Source: Streptomyces sp. NRRL S-118
GTDB taxonomy: Bacteria > Actinomycetota > Actinomycetes > Streptomycetales > Streptomycetaceae
Direction of reading: 5' to 3'
DNA length: 15,649 nucleotides
NCBI RefSeq assembly: GCF_000716335.1
Contig: NZ_KL591020.1
Location: forward strand, 1 to 15,649
Under the pieces are notes generated by a model, which did not search any database, had not been told where the DNA came from, and saw only the letters and a list, made by a program, of their open reading frames with translations. A program made the position numbers and the translations under genes. Shown piece by piece: positions 1 to 6,258 of the stretch (within the stretch, counting starts at the first letter, position 1; the number at the start of each line of letters is the position of its first letter).

Positions 1-23
1 CCCGCTGGAGCGGGCTGCCGGAT

Positions 24-39
24 TGAAAACCGCTTTTCG
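24..39. promoter_or_regulatory. Possible LacI-family operator
   Basis: Positions 25-29 (GAAAA) and 34-38 (TTTTC) form a perfect inverted repeat around CCGC. The core AACCGCTT fits the AANCGNTT core typical of LacI/GalR-family operators, which have a central CG. The two bases flanking the CG are not complementary, so the symmetry is imperfect. It lies about 75 bases upstream of the dre boxes and could serve either crr or a gene beyond the left edge. The assignment rests on pattern alone. Confidence 0.3.
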
Positions 40-110
40 CGTTTCCCTTTCCGGCGGGGTCAAACACTACCAGCCTTTTCCGACCCTCCTGACCACCGTC
101 CGATGGACGC

Positions 111-139
111 AGAGGTGTAGACCACTGGTGTAGACCAGT
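111..139 (+). promoter_or_regulatory. Two overlapping dre boxes (DasR operators)
   Basis: Positions 124-139 read ACTGGTGTAGACCAGT, one central base from the DasR-responsive element consensus A(C/G)TGGTCTAGACCA(C/G)T. Positions 111-126 read AGAGGTGTAGACCACT, a second, weaker match (two mismatches). The shared 11-mer GGTGTAGACCA occurs at 114-124 and 127-137, so the boxes are offset by 13 bases and overlap by three. DasR is the GntR-family repressor of N-acetylglucosamine uptake in Streptomyces, released by glucosamine-6-phosphate. A dre upstream of crr-ptsI is known in S. coelicolor. The boxes cover the -35 region of the probable crr promoter, so binding should block transcription. Confidence 0.85.
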
Positions 140-145
140 TAGGAT
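116..145 (+). promoter_or_regulatory. Probable crr-ptsI promoter
   Basis: TAGGAT at 140-145 is a good -10 hexamer for the principal Streptomyces sigma factor. The matching -35 position (about 116-121, TGTAGA) is poor and lies inside the dre boxes, directly abutting the -10. This arrangement fits repression by DasR. It predicts a start near 152 and a leader of about 230 bases before the crr ATG. Confidence 0.5.
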
Positions 146-156
146 CTCGGCTTGAT

Positions 157-172
157 AGGTCGCTGCCGACCT
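157..172 (+). promoter_or_regulatory. Small hairpin in the crr leader
   Basis: AGGTCG at 157-162 pairs perfectly with CGACCT at 167-172 around a CTGC loop, just downstream of the predicted transcription start. It could stabilise the 5' end of the transcript, but its role is unknown and a 6-bp stem can arise by chance in such GC-rich DNA. Confidence 0.25.
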
Positions 173-381
173 CCGGCTCAGTGTCGCGTCGGGGCCAGGC
201 AGGGGTACGACCCTACCCGCAGCCGGTAGTTGAGGCAAATCGTTGCCGGTTGTCCGGAGGGCCGTGAAGCAGGTCTTCTCGGACAGAACCGGGACATCTC
301 ATGACATACGCTTCTGAAAGTACGCCGTCCGGGACAGGCAGTGACGGCGACACAGAATCTCCGCCCCCTGGGAGGCTCCCC

Positions 382-831
382 ATGACCACCGTGACGTCGC
401 CGCTCGCCGGCCGGGCCATCGGACTCGCCGCTGTCCCCGATCCCGTCTTCTCCGGGGCGATGGTCGGCCCGGGTACCGCCATCGATCCCGTGCGTGAGGC
501 CTCCGAAGCTGTCGCTCCCGTCGACGGGGTCGTCGTCTCCCTGCACCCGCACGCGTTCGTCGTCGTGGACGGCGAGGGGCACGGTGTGCTCACGCACCTG
601 GGCATCGACACCGTCCAGCTCAACGGCGAGGGCTTCGAGCTGCTCGTGAGCAAGGGCGACACCGTCCAGCGCGGGCAGGCCGTCGTGCGGTGGAACCCGG
701 CGGCCGTCGAGGCGGCCGGCAAGTCTCCGATCTGCCCCATCGTGGCCCTGGAGGCCACCGGTGACTCCCTCGGCCAGGTCGTCGAGGACCGCGACGTGAA
801 GGCCGGCGACACGCTCTTCACCTGGCAGTGA
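382..831 (+). CDS. crr: PTS glucose-type enzyme IIA
   Basis: A 149-residue cytoplasmic EIIA of the glucose family (PTS_EIIA_1 fold). It takes phosphate from HPr and passes it to EIIB domains of sugar permeases; in Streptomyces it serves the N-acetylglucosamine system. The two active-site histidines are visible 15 residues apart: His57 in HPHAFVV and His72 in THLGIDTV, matching His75 and His90 of the E. coli protein. The start at 382 is preferred over the in-frame ATG at 301 because GGAGG at 371-375 sits six bases upstream, the resulting length matches other Streptomyces Crr proteins, and the extra 27 residues are low-complexity. It heads an operon with ptsI 85 bases downstream and is probably repressed by DasR. 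Lacking its own EIIB/EIIC, it must work with permeases encoded elsewhere. Confidence 0.95.
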   Translation: MTTVTSPLAGRAIGLAAVPDPVFSGAMVGPGTAIDPVREASEAVAPVDGVVVSLHPHAFVVVDGEGHGVLTHLGIDTVQLNGEGFELLVSKGDTVQRGQAVVRWNPAAVEAAGKSPICPIVALEATGDSLGQVVEDRDVKAGDTLFTWQ

Positions 832-916
832 TGCCGACGCCGTCCTGCGTGACGGCCATGGGACGGACATTCATACCGTGGCGGCTCCGGCCGCCACTCA
901 ATCGGAGACAGGTGTA

Positions 917-2587
917 ATGGAGACAACGCTGCGAGGCGTCGGCGTCAGCCACGGTGTGGCGATCGGCGAGGTACGGCACATGGGCACGGCAGTCCTCGAG
1001 CCGCCGGCCAAGCAGATTCCCGCCGACGAGGCCGAGCGCGAACAGGGGCGTGCCCGGCAGGCCGTCGAGGCGGTGGCGGCCGACCTGATCGCGCGCGGCA
1101 ATCTGGCCGGTGGCGAGGCACAGCACGTGCTCGAGGCGCAGGCCATGATGGCGCAGGACCCCGAGCTGATGGCTGACGTCGATCGACGCATCGCCGTGGG
1201 CAGCACGGCCGAGCGGGCGGTGTACGACGCGTTCGCCGCGTACCGGGCGCTGCTGGCCGGTGCCGGCGAGTACCTGGCGGGGCGGGTCGCGGACCTCGAC
1301 GACGTACGGAACCGGATCGTGGCGCGGCTGCTCGGTGTGCCGATGCCGGGTGTGCCGGACAGTGACGAGCCGTACGTGCTGATCGCGCGGGACCTCGCTC
1401 CGGCGGACACCGCGCTGCTCGATCCGACGCTGGTGCTCGGGTTCGTGACGGAGGAGGGCGGGCCGACCAGCCACAGCGCGATCCTCGCGCGGGCGCTGGG
1501 TGTGCCGGCCGTGGTGGCGCTGCCGGGCGCCGGCGAGCTGGCCGAGGGGACCGTGATCGCGGTGGACGGCAGCACGGGCGAGGTGTTCGTGGAGCCGAGC
1601 GCGGAGCGGCGTGCCGAGCTGGAGCGGGCGGCTGCCGAGCGCAAGGCGGCGCTGTCGGCGGCGACCGGTCCCGGGGCGACGTCGGACGGGCACAAGGTGC
1701 CGCTGCTGGCGAACGTGGGCGGGCCCGCCGATGTACCGGCCGCCGTGGAGGCCGGGGCGGAGGGTGTCGGTCTGTTCCGTACGGAGTTCCTTTTCCTGGA
1801 CGACAGCAAGCAGGCTCCGTCCGAGGAGAAGCAGATCGCGGCGTACCGCGCGGTTCTCGAGGCGTTCCCCGAAGGCCGGGTCGTGGTGCGGGTGCTGGAC
1901 GCGGGTGCGGACAAGCCGCTGGACTTCCTGACGCCGGCGGACGAGCCGAACCCGGCGCTGGGTGTGCGGGGTCTGCGGACGCTGCTGGACCATCCGGAGG
2001 TGCTGCGGACGCAGTTGTCGGCGCTGTCGAAGGCGGCCGAGGGACTGCCGGTGTACCTGGAGGTCATGGCGCCGATGGTGGCCGACCGTCTCGATGCGAA
2101 GGCGTTCGCCGACGCGTGCCGTGAGGCGGGGCTGCAGGCGAAGTTCGGGGCGATGGTGGAGATTCCGTCCGCCGCGCTGCGGGCGCGCTCGATCCTGCAG
2201 GAGGTCGAGTTCCTGTCGCTGGGCACGAACGACCTGGCGCAGTACACGTTCGCCGCCGACCGGCAGGTGGGCGCGGTGTCGCGGCTGCAGGATCCGTGGC
2301 AGCCGGCGCTGCTGGATCTGGTGGCGCTTGCGGCCGAGGCCGCGCGGGCCGAGGGCAAGAGCTGTGGTGTGTGCGGCGAGGCTGCCTCCGATCCGCTGCT
2401 GGCGTGTGTGCTGACGGGTCTGGGCGTCACCTCGCTGTCCATGGGTGCCGCTTCGATTCCGTATGTGCGGGCGACGCTGGCGAAGCACACGCTGGCGCAG
2501 TGCGAGCGTGCTGCCGCGGCGGCGCGGGCCGCGGACACGGCCGAGGAGGCGCGGCTGGCGGCGCAGGCGGTGCTGTCCGGCGAGTGA
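917..2587 (+). CDS. ptsI: PTS enzyme I (phosphoenolpyruvate-protein phosphotransferase)
   Basis: A 556-residue enzyme I. It transfers phosphate from phosphoenolpyruvate to HPr, the first step of all PTS transport. The N-terminal HPr-binding and swivelling-histidine part contains GGPTSHSAILAR with active His186. The C-terminal PEP-binding barrel has GVGLFRTEFLF near residue 290, LGTNDLAQYT near 437 and the catalytic-region cysteine motif SCGVCGE (Cys483, Cys486). Length is usual for the family (E. coli 575). The ATG at 917 is chosen because GGAGA at 904-908 precedes it by eight bases and METTLRGVGVSHG is the normal N-terminus; an in-frame start at 878 adds 13 non-conserved residues. It is probably cotranscribed with crr. 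HPr (ptsH) is not in the window, which is usual for Streptomyces. A strong terminator follows. Confidence 0.96.
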   Translation: METTLRGVGVSHGVAIGEVRHMGTAVLEPPAKQIPADEAEREQGRARQAVEAVAADLIARGNLAGGEAQHVLEAQAMMAQDPELMADVDRRIAVGSTAERAVYDAFAAYRALLAGAGEYLAGRVADLDDVRNRIVARLLGVPMPGVPDSDEPYVLIARDLAPADTALLDPTLVLGFVTEEGGPTSHSAILARALGVPAVVALPGAGELAEGTVIAVDGSTGEVFVEPSAERRAELERAAAERKAALSAATGPGATSDGHKVPLLANVGGPADVPAAVEAGAEGVGLFRTEFLFLDDSKQAPSEEKQIAAYRAVLEAFPEGRVVVRVLDAGADKPLDFLTPADEPNPALGVRGLRTLLDHPEVLRTQLSALSKAAEGLPVYLEVMAPMVADRLDAKAFADACREAGLQAKFGAMVEIPSAALRARSILQEVEFLSLGTNDLAQYTFAADRQVGAVSRLQDPWQPALLDLVALAAEAARAEGKSCGVCGEAASDPLLACVLTGLGVTSLSMGAASIPYVRATLAKHTLAQCERAAAAARAADTAEEARLAAQAVLSGE

Positions 2588-2601
2588 GTTCCGGCGAGTG
2601 T

Positions 2602-2637
2602 GGAGGGGCTTTCCCGCGGTGGCGGGGAAGCCCCTCC
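2602..2637. terminator. Bidirectional hairpin terminator between ptsI and the 2650-3543 gene
   Basis: A 16-bp stem (2602-2617 with 2622-2637, one G-T pair) closes a GGTG loop. There is no real T-run, as is common in Streptomyces. It sits between convergent genes, 15 bases after ptsI and 13 bases after the stop of the minus-strand gene, so it can end both transcripts. Confidence 0.85.
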
Positions 2638-2649
2638 TTCCGTGTGTGG

Positions 2650-3543
2650 TCAGTGGTGGGCGGGCGGGTCGTCGTCGCCGGTGATGTCGAAGCCGGCGAG
2701 GTAGTCGACGTTGTGCTCGGGGGCGACCGGTTCACCGGTGTCCGCGTCGGTGCAGTAGGCGTCGAAGACCTCGGCGGCGCTGAGCGGGATGATGCGGCCG
2801 CGGTCCAGGCGCCAGCCGTGGACGCGGTCGGGGGCGCCCGGGGTGGTGGTGCGCAGGACGAGTCCGCCGGGGCTTTCGAGAGCGAGGCCCGCGGCCAGGA
2901 CGGTGGCGAATTCCGCGCCTTCGGACGGGTCGAGCTCGGCGGGGCCGGTGCCGGTGCGTTCGGCGTGGAGGACGGCCATGAGGTGTTCGTGCTGGGCGGG
3001 GACGCTGCAGACGAGGTGATGGGTGCCGGCGCCGGCTGCCTGGAGCAGGCGGTGGAGCAGGCCGGCCGCCCGGTCGAGGGCGGTGCGGGCGGTGTCCTGT
3101 CCGCATCGGGTGCATGCTCCGTCGCCGGCGAGGAGCAGGGCGGCGTACTCCCAGGTGGCGTGGCGTACCGCCTGGTTGATGAGGAGGGGTACGAGCCGTT
3201 CCATGGGTTGTCCGCTGTAGGTGACGCGGGCGCCGGTGGCGGCGACCTCGGCGGTGAAGCGGCTGCGGCTGGCGGGGTCGTCGGGGTCGAGGCCGGCGCG
3301 GGCGCAGTAGTCGGCGTAGTCCTCGGGGTCGAAGAGGGCGACGCTGGTGTGTCCGCCCTGGGAGGCGAGCCTCTTCAGGAGGTCTTCGACCTGGTGCAGG
3401 TAGGTCGAGTGGTCGTCGAAGGTGAAGGTGCGGTAGCGGCGCATCGCCGTGAAGTCCTCTTCGTCGGCCAGCAGGCCGACGGTGCAGGGTACTTCGCGGC
3501 GCAGGGCGCGTCGTACGGTCGCGGTGCTCTCGGTGCGTGCCAT
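2650..3543 (-). CDS. Unrecognised CxxC protein, second gene of MFS operon
   Basis: A 297-residue soluble protein that I cannot assign to a named family. It has no signal peptide and no membrane segment. Visible features are a basic N-terminus (residues 1-18), an alpha-helical middle containing one CTRC motif (Cys144 and Cys147) and an acidic tail ending in DDDPPAHH. A single CxxC with several nearby histidines could bind a metal or be redox active, but this is only suggestive. The ATG at 3543 is preferred because AAGGGGG lies just upstream in the 13-base gap after the MFS stop codon. A GTG at 3570 would overlap the MFS gene and add nine residues. The same AAGGGGGA ribosome binding site precedes the MFS gene, and the spacing indicates one operon. 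The strong hairpin at 2602-2637 ends it. Confidence 0.8.
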   Translation of the reverse strand: MARTESTATVRRALRREVPCTVGLLADEEDFTAMRRYRTFTFDDHSTYLHQVEDLLKRLASQGGHTSVALFDPEDYADYCARAGLDPDDPASRSRFTAEVAATGARVTYSGQPMERLVPLLINQAVRHATWEYAALLLAGDGACTRCGQDTARTALDRAAGLLHRLLQAAGAGTHHLVCSVPAQHEHLMAVLHAERTGTGPAELDPSEGAEFATVLAAGLALESPGGLVLRTTTPGAPDRVHGWRLDRGRIIPLSAAEVFDAYCTDADTGEPVAPEHNVDYLAGFDITGDDDPPAHH

Positions 3544-3556
3544 GAATCCCCCTTGT

Positions 3557-4840
3557 TCATCGGTGCTCACTCACCGTAACCGAGGGGTCTGACAGTGCCA
3601 CTGCCGGCAGCCGGTCGCGGACCAGCCGGTGCTGGGCGAAGCAGGTGGCGGCGAAGCCGGCGCCGAGGAGGGGCCAGGCGAGCGGGCCCGCGGCGATGAC
3701 GGCGGTGACGAGGAGCGGGCCGGCGCTGCGCTGGGTGGAGGAGGCGAGGCCGTGGACGCCGAGGTAGGCGCCTTGGGCGTCGGCGGGGGCAAGGGCGAGG
3801 GAGAGCTCCCAGGAGGCGATGGCGTGGATCATCTCGGCGAAGGTGAGGGCGATCGCGGCGGTGGTGAGGGCTGCGATGGCGGTCCAGCGGCCGCCGGCCG
3901 TCGATGCGGACATGGCGAGGCAGCCGGCGGTGAAGAGGCCGGCCAGGGGGGTGAGCAGTTTGCGGGCCGCGGTGGAGGTGGCGCCGAAGCGGGCGAGCGG
4001 GACCTGGAAGAGGACGACGAGGACGGAGTTGAGGACCAGCAGCAGCGGGGCGAGGCCGACGGGCGCGTCGGTGGCGTGGACGATCCACAGCGGCATGCCG
4101 ACCTGGAGGATCGCGTCGTCGAGGAAGAGGGCGGCTTCGGTGGCGGTGTAGAGGAGGAACGTGCGGTCGCGCCAGGGGTTGGAGGGCTTGGCGGGCGTGG
4201 TCGCGGTGGTGGAGTCGCCGGTGGTGACGACGCGGGAGGGCGAGGGGGGTTCGGCGCAGCGGAAGGTGAGCGCGGCGATGGCGACGTACGAGAGGACGTT
4301 GCCGATGAGCAGGACCTGGTAGGCGGTGGTGGTGCCGATGGTGAGGACCGCCGCGGCGCCGAGCCCGCCGAGGGACCAGCCGATGTTGGAGACGGTGCGG
4401 TTGAAGGCCTGGTAGCGGACGCGCCGGGGGCCGGCGATGCGGGCGGCGTACAGCTTGGTGAGGACGTTGGAGGCCCGGTCGGGCAGGGCGCCGAGGGCGG
4501 TGTAGAGCAGCAGGAGTGCGTAGTCGTGGGTGGTGAGGAGGGCCAGCAGGGCCGCGGCGCGCAGGAGTTGGGCGGCGATGAGGACGCGGGTGACGGGGAA
4601 CCGGTCGGCGAGGCGGCCGGCGAGGGGGGCGCCGGCGATGCCGACGCCGCCGGAGATGCCGATGAGGACGCCCACCTGGGCGAGGGACATCCCGGTGACG
4701 TGGGTGAAGTAGAGGGCTGCGGCGGTGGCCCAGAGTCCGGTGCCGGTCTTGTCGATGAGGGCGACGACGAGCATGCGCCGGCCGTCGCGGCCTCCTGGGA
4801 TGCGTTGTGCGAGTGCCGCGCGGCGTCGGTGCTGGTCCAC
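3557..4840 (-). CDS. MFS transporter, probable exporter
   Basis: A 427-residue integral membrane protein of the major facilitator superfamily with about twelve hydrophobic segments. A motif A-like sequence, GRLADRF, lies at residues 75-81 in the loop after segment 2. A hydrophilic Thr/Pro/Ser-rich central loop (about 200-235) separates the two halves. A charged residue in segment 1 (VVALIDKTGTG, about 25-35) is typical of drug-type members. Length is normal. The GTG start at 4840 follows AAGGGGGAACCG, a good ribosome binding site. Substrate cannot be read from sequence. It is divergent from a MocR-type regulator across a 47-base gap containing a palindrome, so the regulator probably controls it and its ligand is likely an amine, amino acid or vitamin B6-related compound. 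It leads an operon with the 2650-3543 gene. Confidence 0.9.
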   Translation of the reverse strand: MDQHRRRAALAQRIPGGRDGRRMLVVALIDKTGTGLWATAAALYFTHVTGMSLAQVGVLIGISGGVGIAGAPLAGRLADRFPVTRVLIAAQLLRAAALLALLTTHDYALLLLYTALGALPDRASNVLTKLYAARIAGPRRVRYQAFNRTVSNIGWSLGGLGAAAVLTIGTTTAYQVLLIGNVLSYVAIAALTFRCAEPPSPSRVVTTGDSTTATTPAKPSNPWRDRTFLLYTATEAALFLDDAILQVGMPLWIVHATDAPVGLAPLLLVLNSVLVVLFQVPLARFGATSTAARKLLTPLAGLFTAGCLAMSASTAGGRWTAIAALTTAAIALTFAEMIHAIASWELSLALAPADAQGAYLGVHGLASSTQRSAGPLLVTAVIAAGPLAWPLLGAGFAATCFAQHRLVRDRLPAVALSDPSVTVSEHR

Positions 4841-4850
4841 CGGTTCCCCC

Positions 4851-4880
4851 TTGACTCGGAATTATGTATTGATACATAGT
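4851..4880 (+). promoter_or_regulatory. Promoter of the MocR gene, probably leaderless
   Basis: TTGACT at 4851-4856 is a five-of-six match to the -35 consensus. CATAGT at 4875-4880 is a fair -10 with an 18-base spacer (TACATA at 4873 would give 16). The predicted start is at or next to the GTG at 4888, and no Shine-Dalgarno sequence precedes that codon, so a leaderless transcript is likely. Confidence 0.55.
4863..4878. promoter_or_regulatory. Palindromic operator between the MocR and MFS genes
   Basis: TATGTAT at 4863-4869 and ATACATA at 4872-4878 form a perfect 7-bp inverted repeat around TG, in the only markedly AT-rich patch of the neighbourhood. It overlaps the spacer and -10 of the rightward promoter. 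On the other strand CATAAT (complement of 4861-4866) could be the -10 of the MFS gene. GntR-type winged-helix dimers commonly bind such sites, so the adjacent MocR protein is the likely binder, repressing itself and controlling the transporter. This is inference. Confidence 0.65.
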
Positions 4881-4887
4881 TGAGTAC

Positions 4888-6207
4888 GTGGCAGCACAAT
4901 ATGCGATCAGAGGTACGACGGCCAAGGGGATTGCCGCGTCCGTCGAGCGGGCCGTGGCCGACGGGGGGCTCCGGCCGGGCGCCGCCCTGCCTCCTGTACG
5001 GCGGCTGGCGGAGGAGCTGGACGTCAGTCCGGGGACCGTGGCCACGGCGTACAAGGAGCTGCGGCAGCGCGGGATCGTGGTGACGAAGGGGCGCGGGGGA
5101 ACGGTGGTGGCACAGGGACCGTCGGTCGGCTCGCGACGGCCGCCCCGCGTGCCCGAGGGGGTGCGCGACCTGGCCGGCGGCCATCCGGATCCGGCGTTCC
5201 TGCCGGAGCTGAGGCCGCCGTCGCCGGTCGTCCCGGTGCCCGGTTCGCGCAGGGCCTCGCCGCGCCTGGCGTCCCTGGAGGAGCTCTCGCGCGCGTGGTT
5301 CGCGCGGGACGGCGTGCCGGTGGAGCACGTGACCTTCGCCCAGGGGGCGCTCGACTGCGTGGGCCGCCTGCTGTCCACCGAGCTCAGGCCGGGGGACTCG
5401 GTGGCCGTGGAGGACCCCGGGTTCCATCACCTGCTGGACCTGGTTCCGGCGCTGGGGCTGCGCATGGTGCCCGTGGCGGTGGACGACGAGGGGATGACAC
5501 CCGAGGCGCTGCGGACCGCGTTGCGGGCCGGGGTACGGGCGATGGTGTGCAGTCCGCGGGGCCAGAATCCGGTGGGCGGCTGGTTCTCGCGGGAGCGGCG
5601 GGACGCCCTGGCGGGCGTGCTGTCCGATTTCCCGGAAGTGGTGGTCATCGAGGACGACCACAACGCGGAGGTCTCGGGCGCGCCGTCGTTCCCGCTGGCC
5701 GCGGCCGGGCTGCCGCGCTGGGCGCATGTGCGGACCGTGTCCAAGCATCTGGGCGTGGACCTGCGGTGGGCCGCGCTCGCGTGCGACGCGACCACGCTGG
5801 CGCGCCACGAGGGGCGGATGCTGCTGACGTCCGGCTGGGTCAGTCACGTACTGCAGGAGACGGTGGCACGGCTGCTGACCGACGAGGACGTGGCGCGCCT
5901 GGTGGGCCGCGCGCAGGACGCGTACGCGGAGCGCCGGGGGGCCCTGATCGGGGAGCTGGCCCGGCGCGGGATCGCGGCGCGCGGCGAGAGCGGGATGAAC
6001 GTGTGGGTGCCGGTGCGGGACGAGTCGGCGGTCGTCAACGGGCTGCGTTCGCGCGGCTGGTGGGTGGCGGCGGGGGCACGTTTCCGGATCGCCTCGCCGA
6101 CGGCGGTACGGATCACGTCGGCGACGCTGACGCCGTCCGACGCGGCGCGGCTGGCCTCGGACTTCGCGGATGTGCTCGGCGAGTCCGAGGCCCTGTACGG
6201 CGGTTAG
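4888..6207 (+). CDS. MocR-type regulator (GntR domain fused to PLP aminotransferase fold)
   Basis: A 439-residue MocR/PdxR/GabR-subfamily transcription factor. Residues 1-75 are a GntR winged helix-turn-helix (LPPVRRLAEELDVSPGTVATAYKEL). After a short linker, residues about 100-430 have the fold-type I aminotransferase shape. PLP-site residues are visible: NPVGG (about 226-230), EDDHNAE, and the Schiff-base lysine Lys286 in VSKHLGVDLR. Such proteins use PLP, or PLP bound to an amine, as the signal rather than for catalysis. The GTG start at 4888 has no ribosome binding site but fits a leaderless transcript. It is divergent from the MFS gene and convergent with the acetoacetyl-CoA synthetase gene. 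The family is well supported; the ligand is unknown. No pyridoxal synthase, GABA or taurine genes lie nearby to indicate one. Confidence 0.92.
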   Translation: MAAQYAIRGTTAKGIAASVERAVADGGLRPGAALPPVRRLAEELDVSPGTVATAYKELRQRGIVVTKGRGGTVVAQGPSVGSRRPPRVPEGVRDLAGGHPDPAFLPELRPPSPVVPVPGSRRASPRLASLEELSRAWFARDGVPVEHVTFAQGALDCVGRLLSTELRPGDSVAVEDPGFHHLLDLVPALGLRMVPVAVDDEGMTPEALRTALRAGVRAMVCSPRGQNPVGGWFSRERRDALAGVLSDFPEVVVIEDDHNAEVSGAPSFPLAAAGLPRWAHVRTVSKHLGVDLRWAALACDATTLARHEGRMLLTSGWVSHVLQETVARLLTDEDVARLVGRAQDAYAERRGALIGELARRGIAARGESGMNVWVPVRDESAVVNGLRSRGWWVAAGARFRIASPTAVRITSATLTPSDAARLASDFADVLGESEALYGG

Positions 6208-6213
6208 GAAGGA

Positions 6214-6258
6214 CCGCCCGGGCGGGCGCGACCATGCAGGCGCGTCACTCCATGGTCG
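6214..6258. terminator. Possible hairpins between convergent MocR and acetoacetyl-CoA synthetase genes
   Basis: The 37-base convergent gap contains the self-complementary CCGCCCGGGCGG (6214-6225). It also starts a second inverted repeat, CGACCATG at 6229-6236 with CATGGTCG at 6251-6258, which runs into the end of the minus-strand gene. Either could help termination, but neither is a strong classical terminator. Confidence 0.35.

Larger units (their letters stand above)
1..381. other. Gene-free leader upstream of crr
   Basis: I find no convincing gene in these 381 bases. The stretch holds, in order: a small hairpin at 1-14 (CCCGC/GCGGG around TGGA), which may be the end of an upstream terminator but has no T-run; a LacI-like palindrome at 24-39; two overlapping dre boxes at 111-139; a TAGGAT -10 box at 140-145; and a 6-bp hairpin at 157-172. 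From about 175 to 370 I see nothing distinctive. Open frames on the minus strand overlap the crr coding region and have no supporting ribosome binding site. Confidence 0.7.

Noticed and set aside
1..60. Leftward promoter with TTGACC at 58-63 (complement)
   Set aside because: No acceptable -10 hexamer lies at 16-19 bases from it.
301..381. N-terminal extension of crr from the ATG at 301
   Set aside because: The extra 27 residues are not typical of EIIA, and the ATG at 382 has the proper ribosome binding site and gives the usual length.
818..2488. Long minus-strand open frame opposite ptsI
   Set aside because: Arg/His/Gln-rich translation with no domain; it is the shadow of the well-supported ptsI frame.
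3629..4879. Plus-strand 416-codon open frame opposite the MFS gene
   Set aside because: The Gly/Glu/Asp-rich translation is characteristic of an antisense shadow. The MFS frame has membrane segments, a motif and a ribosome binding site.
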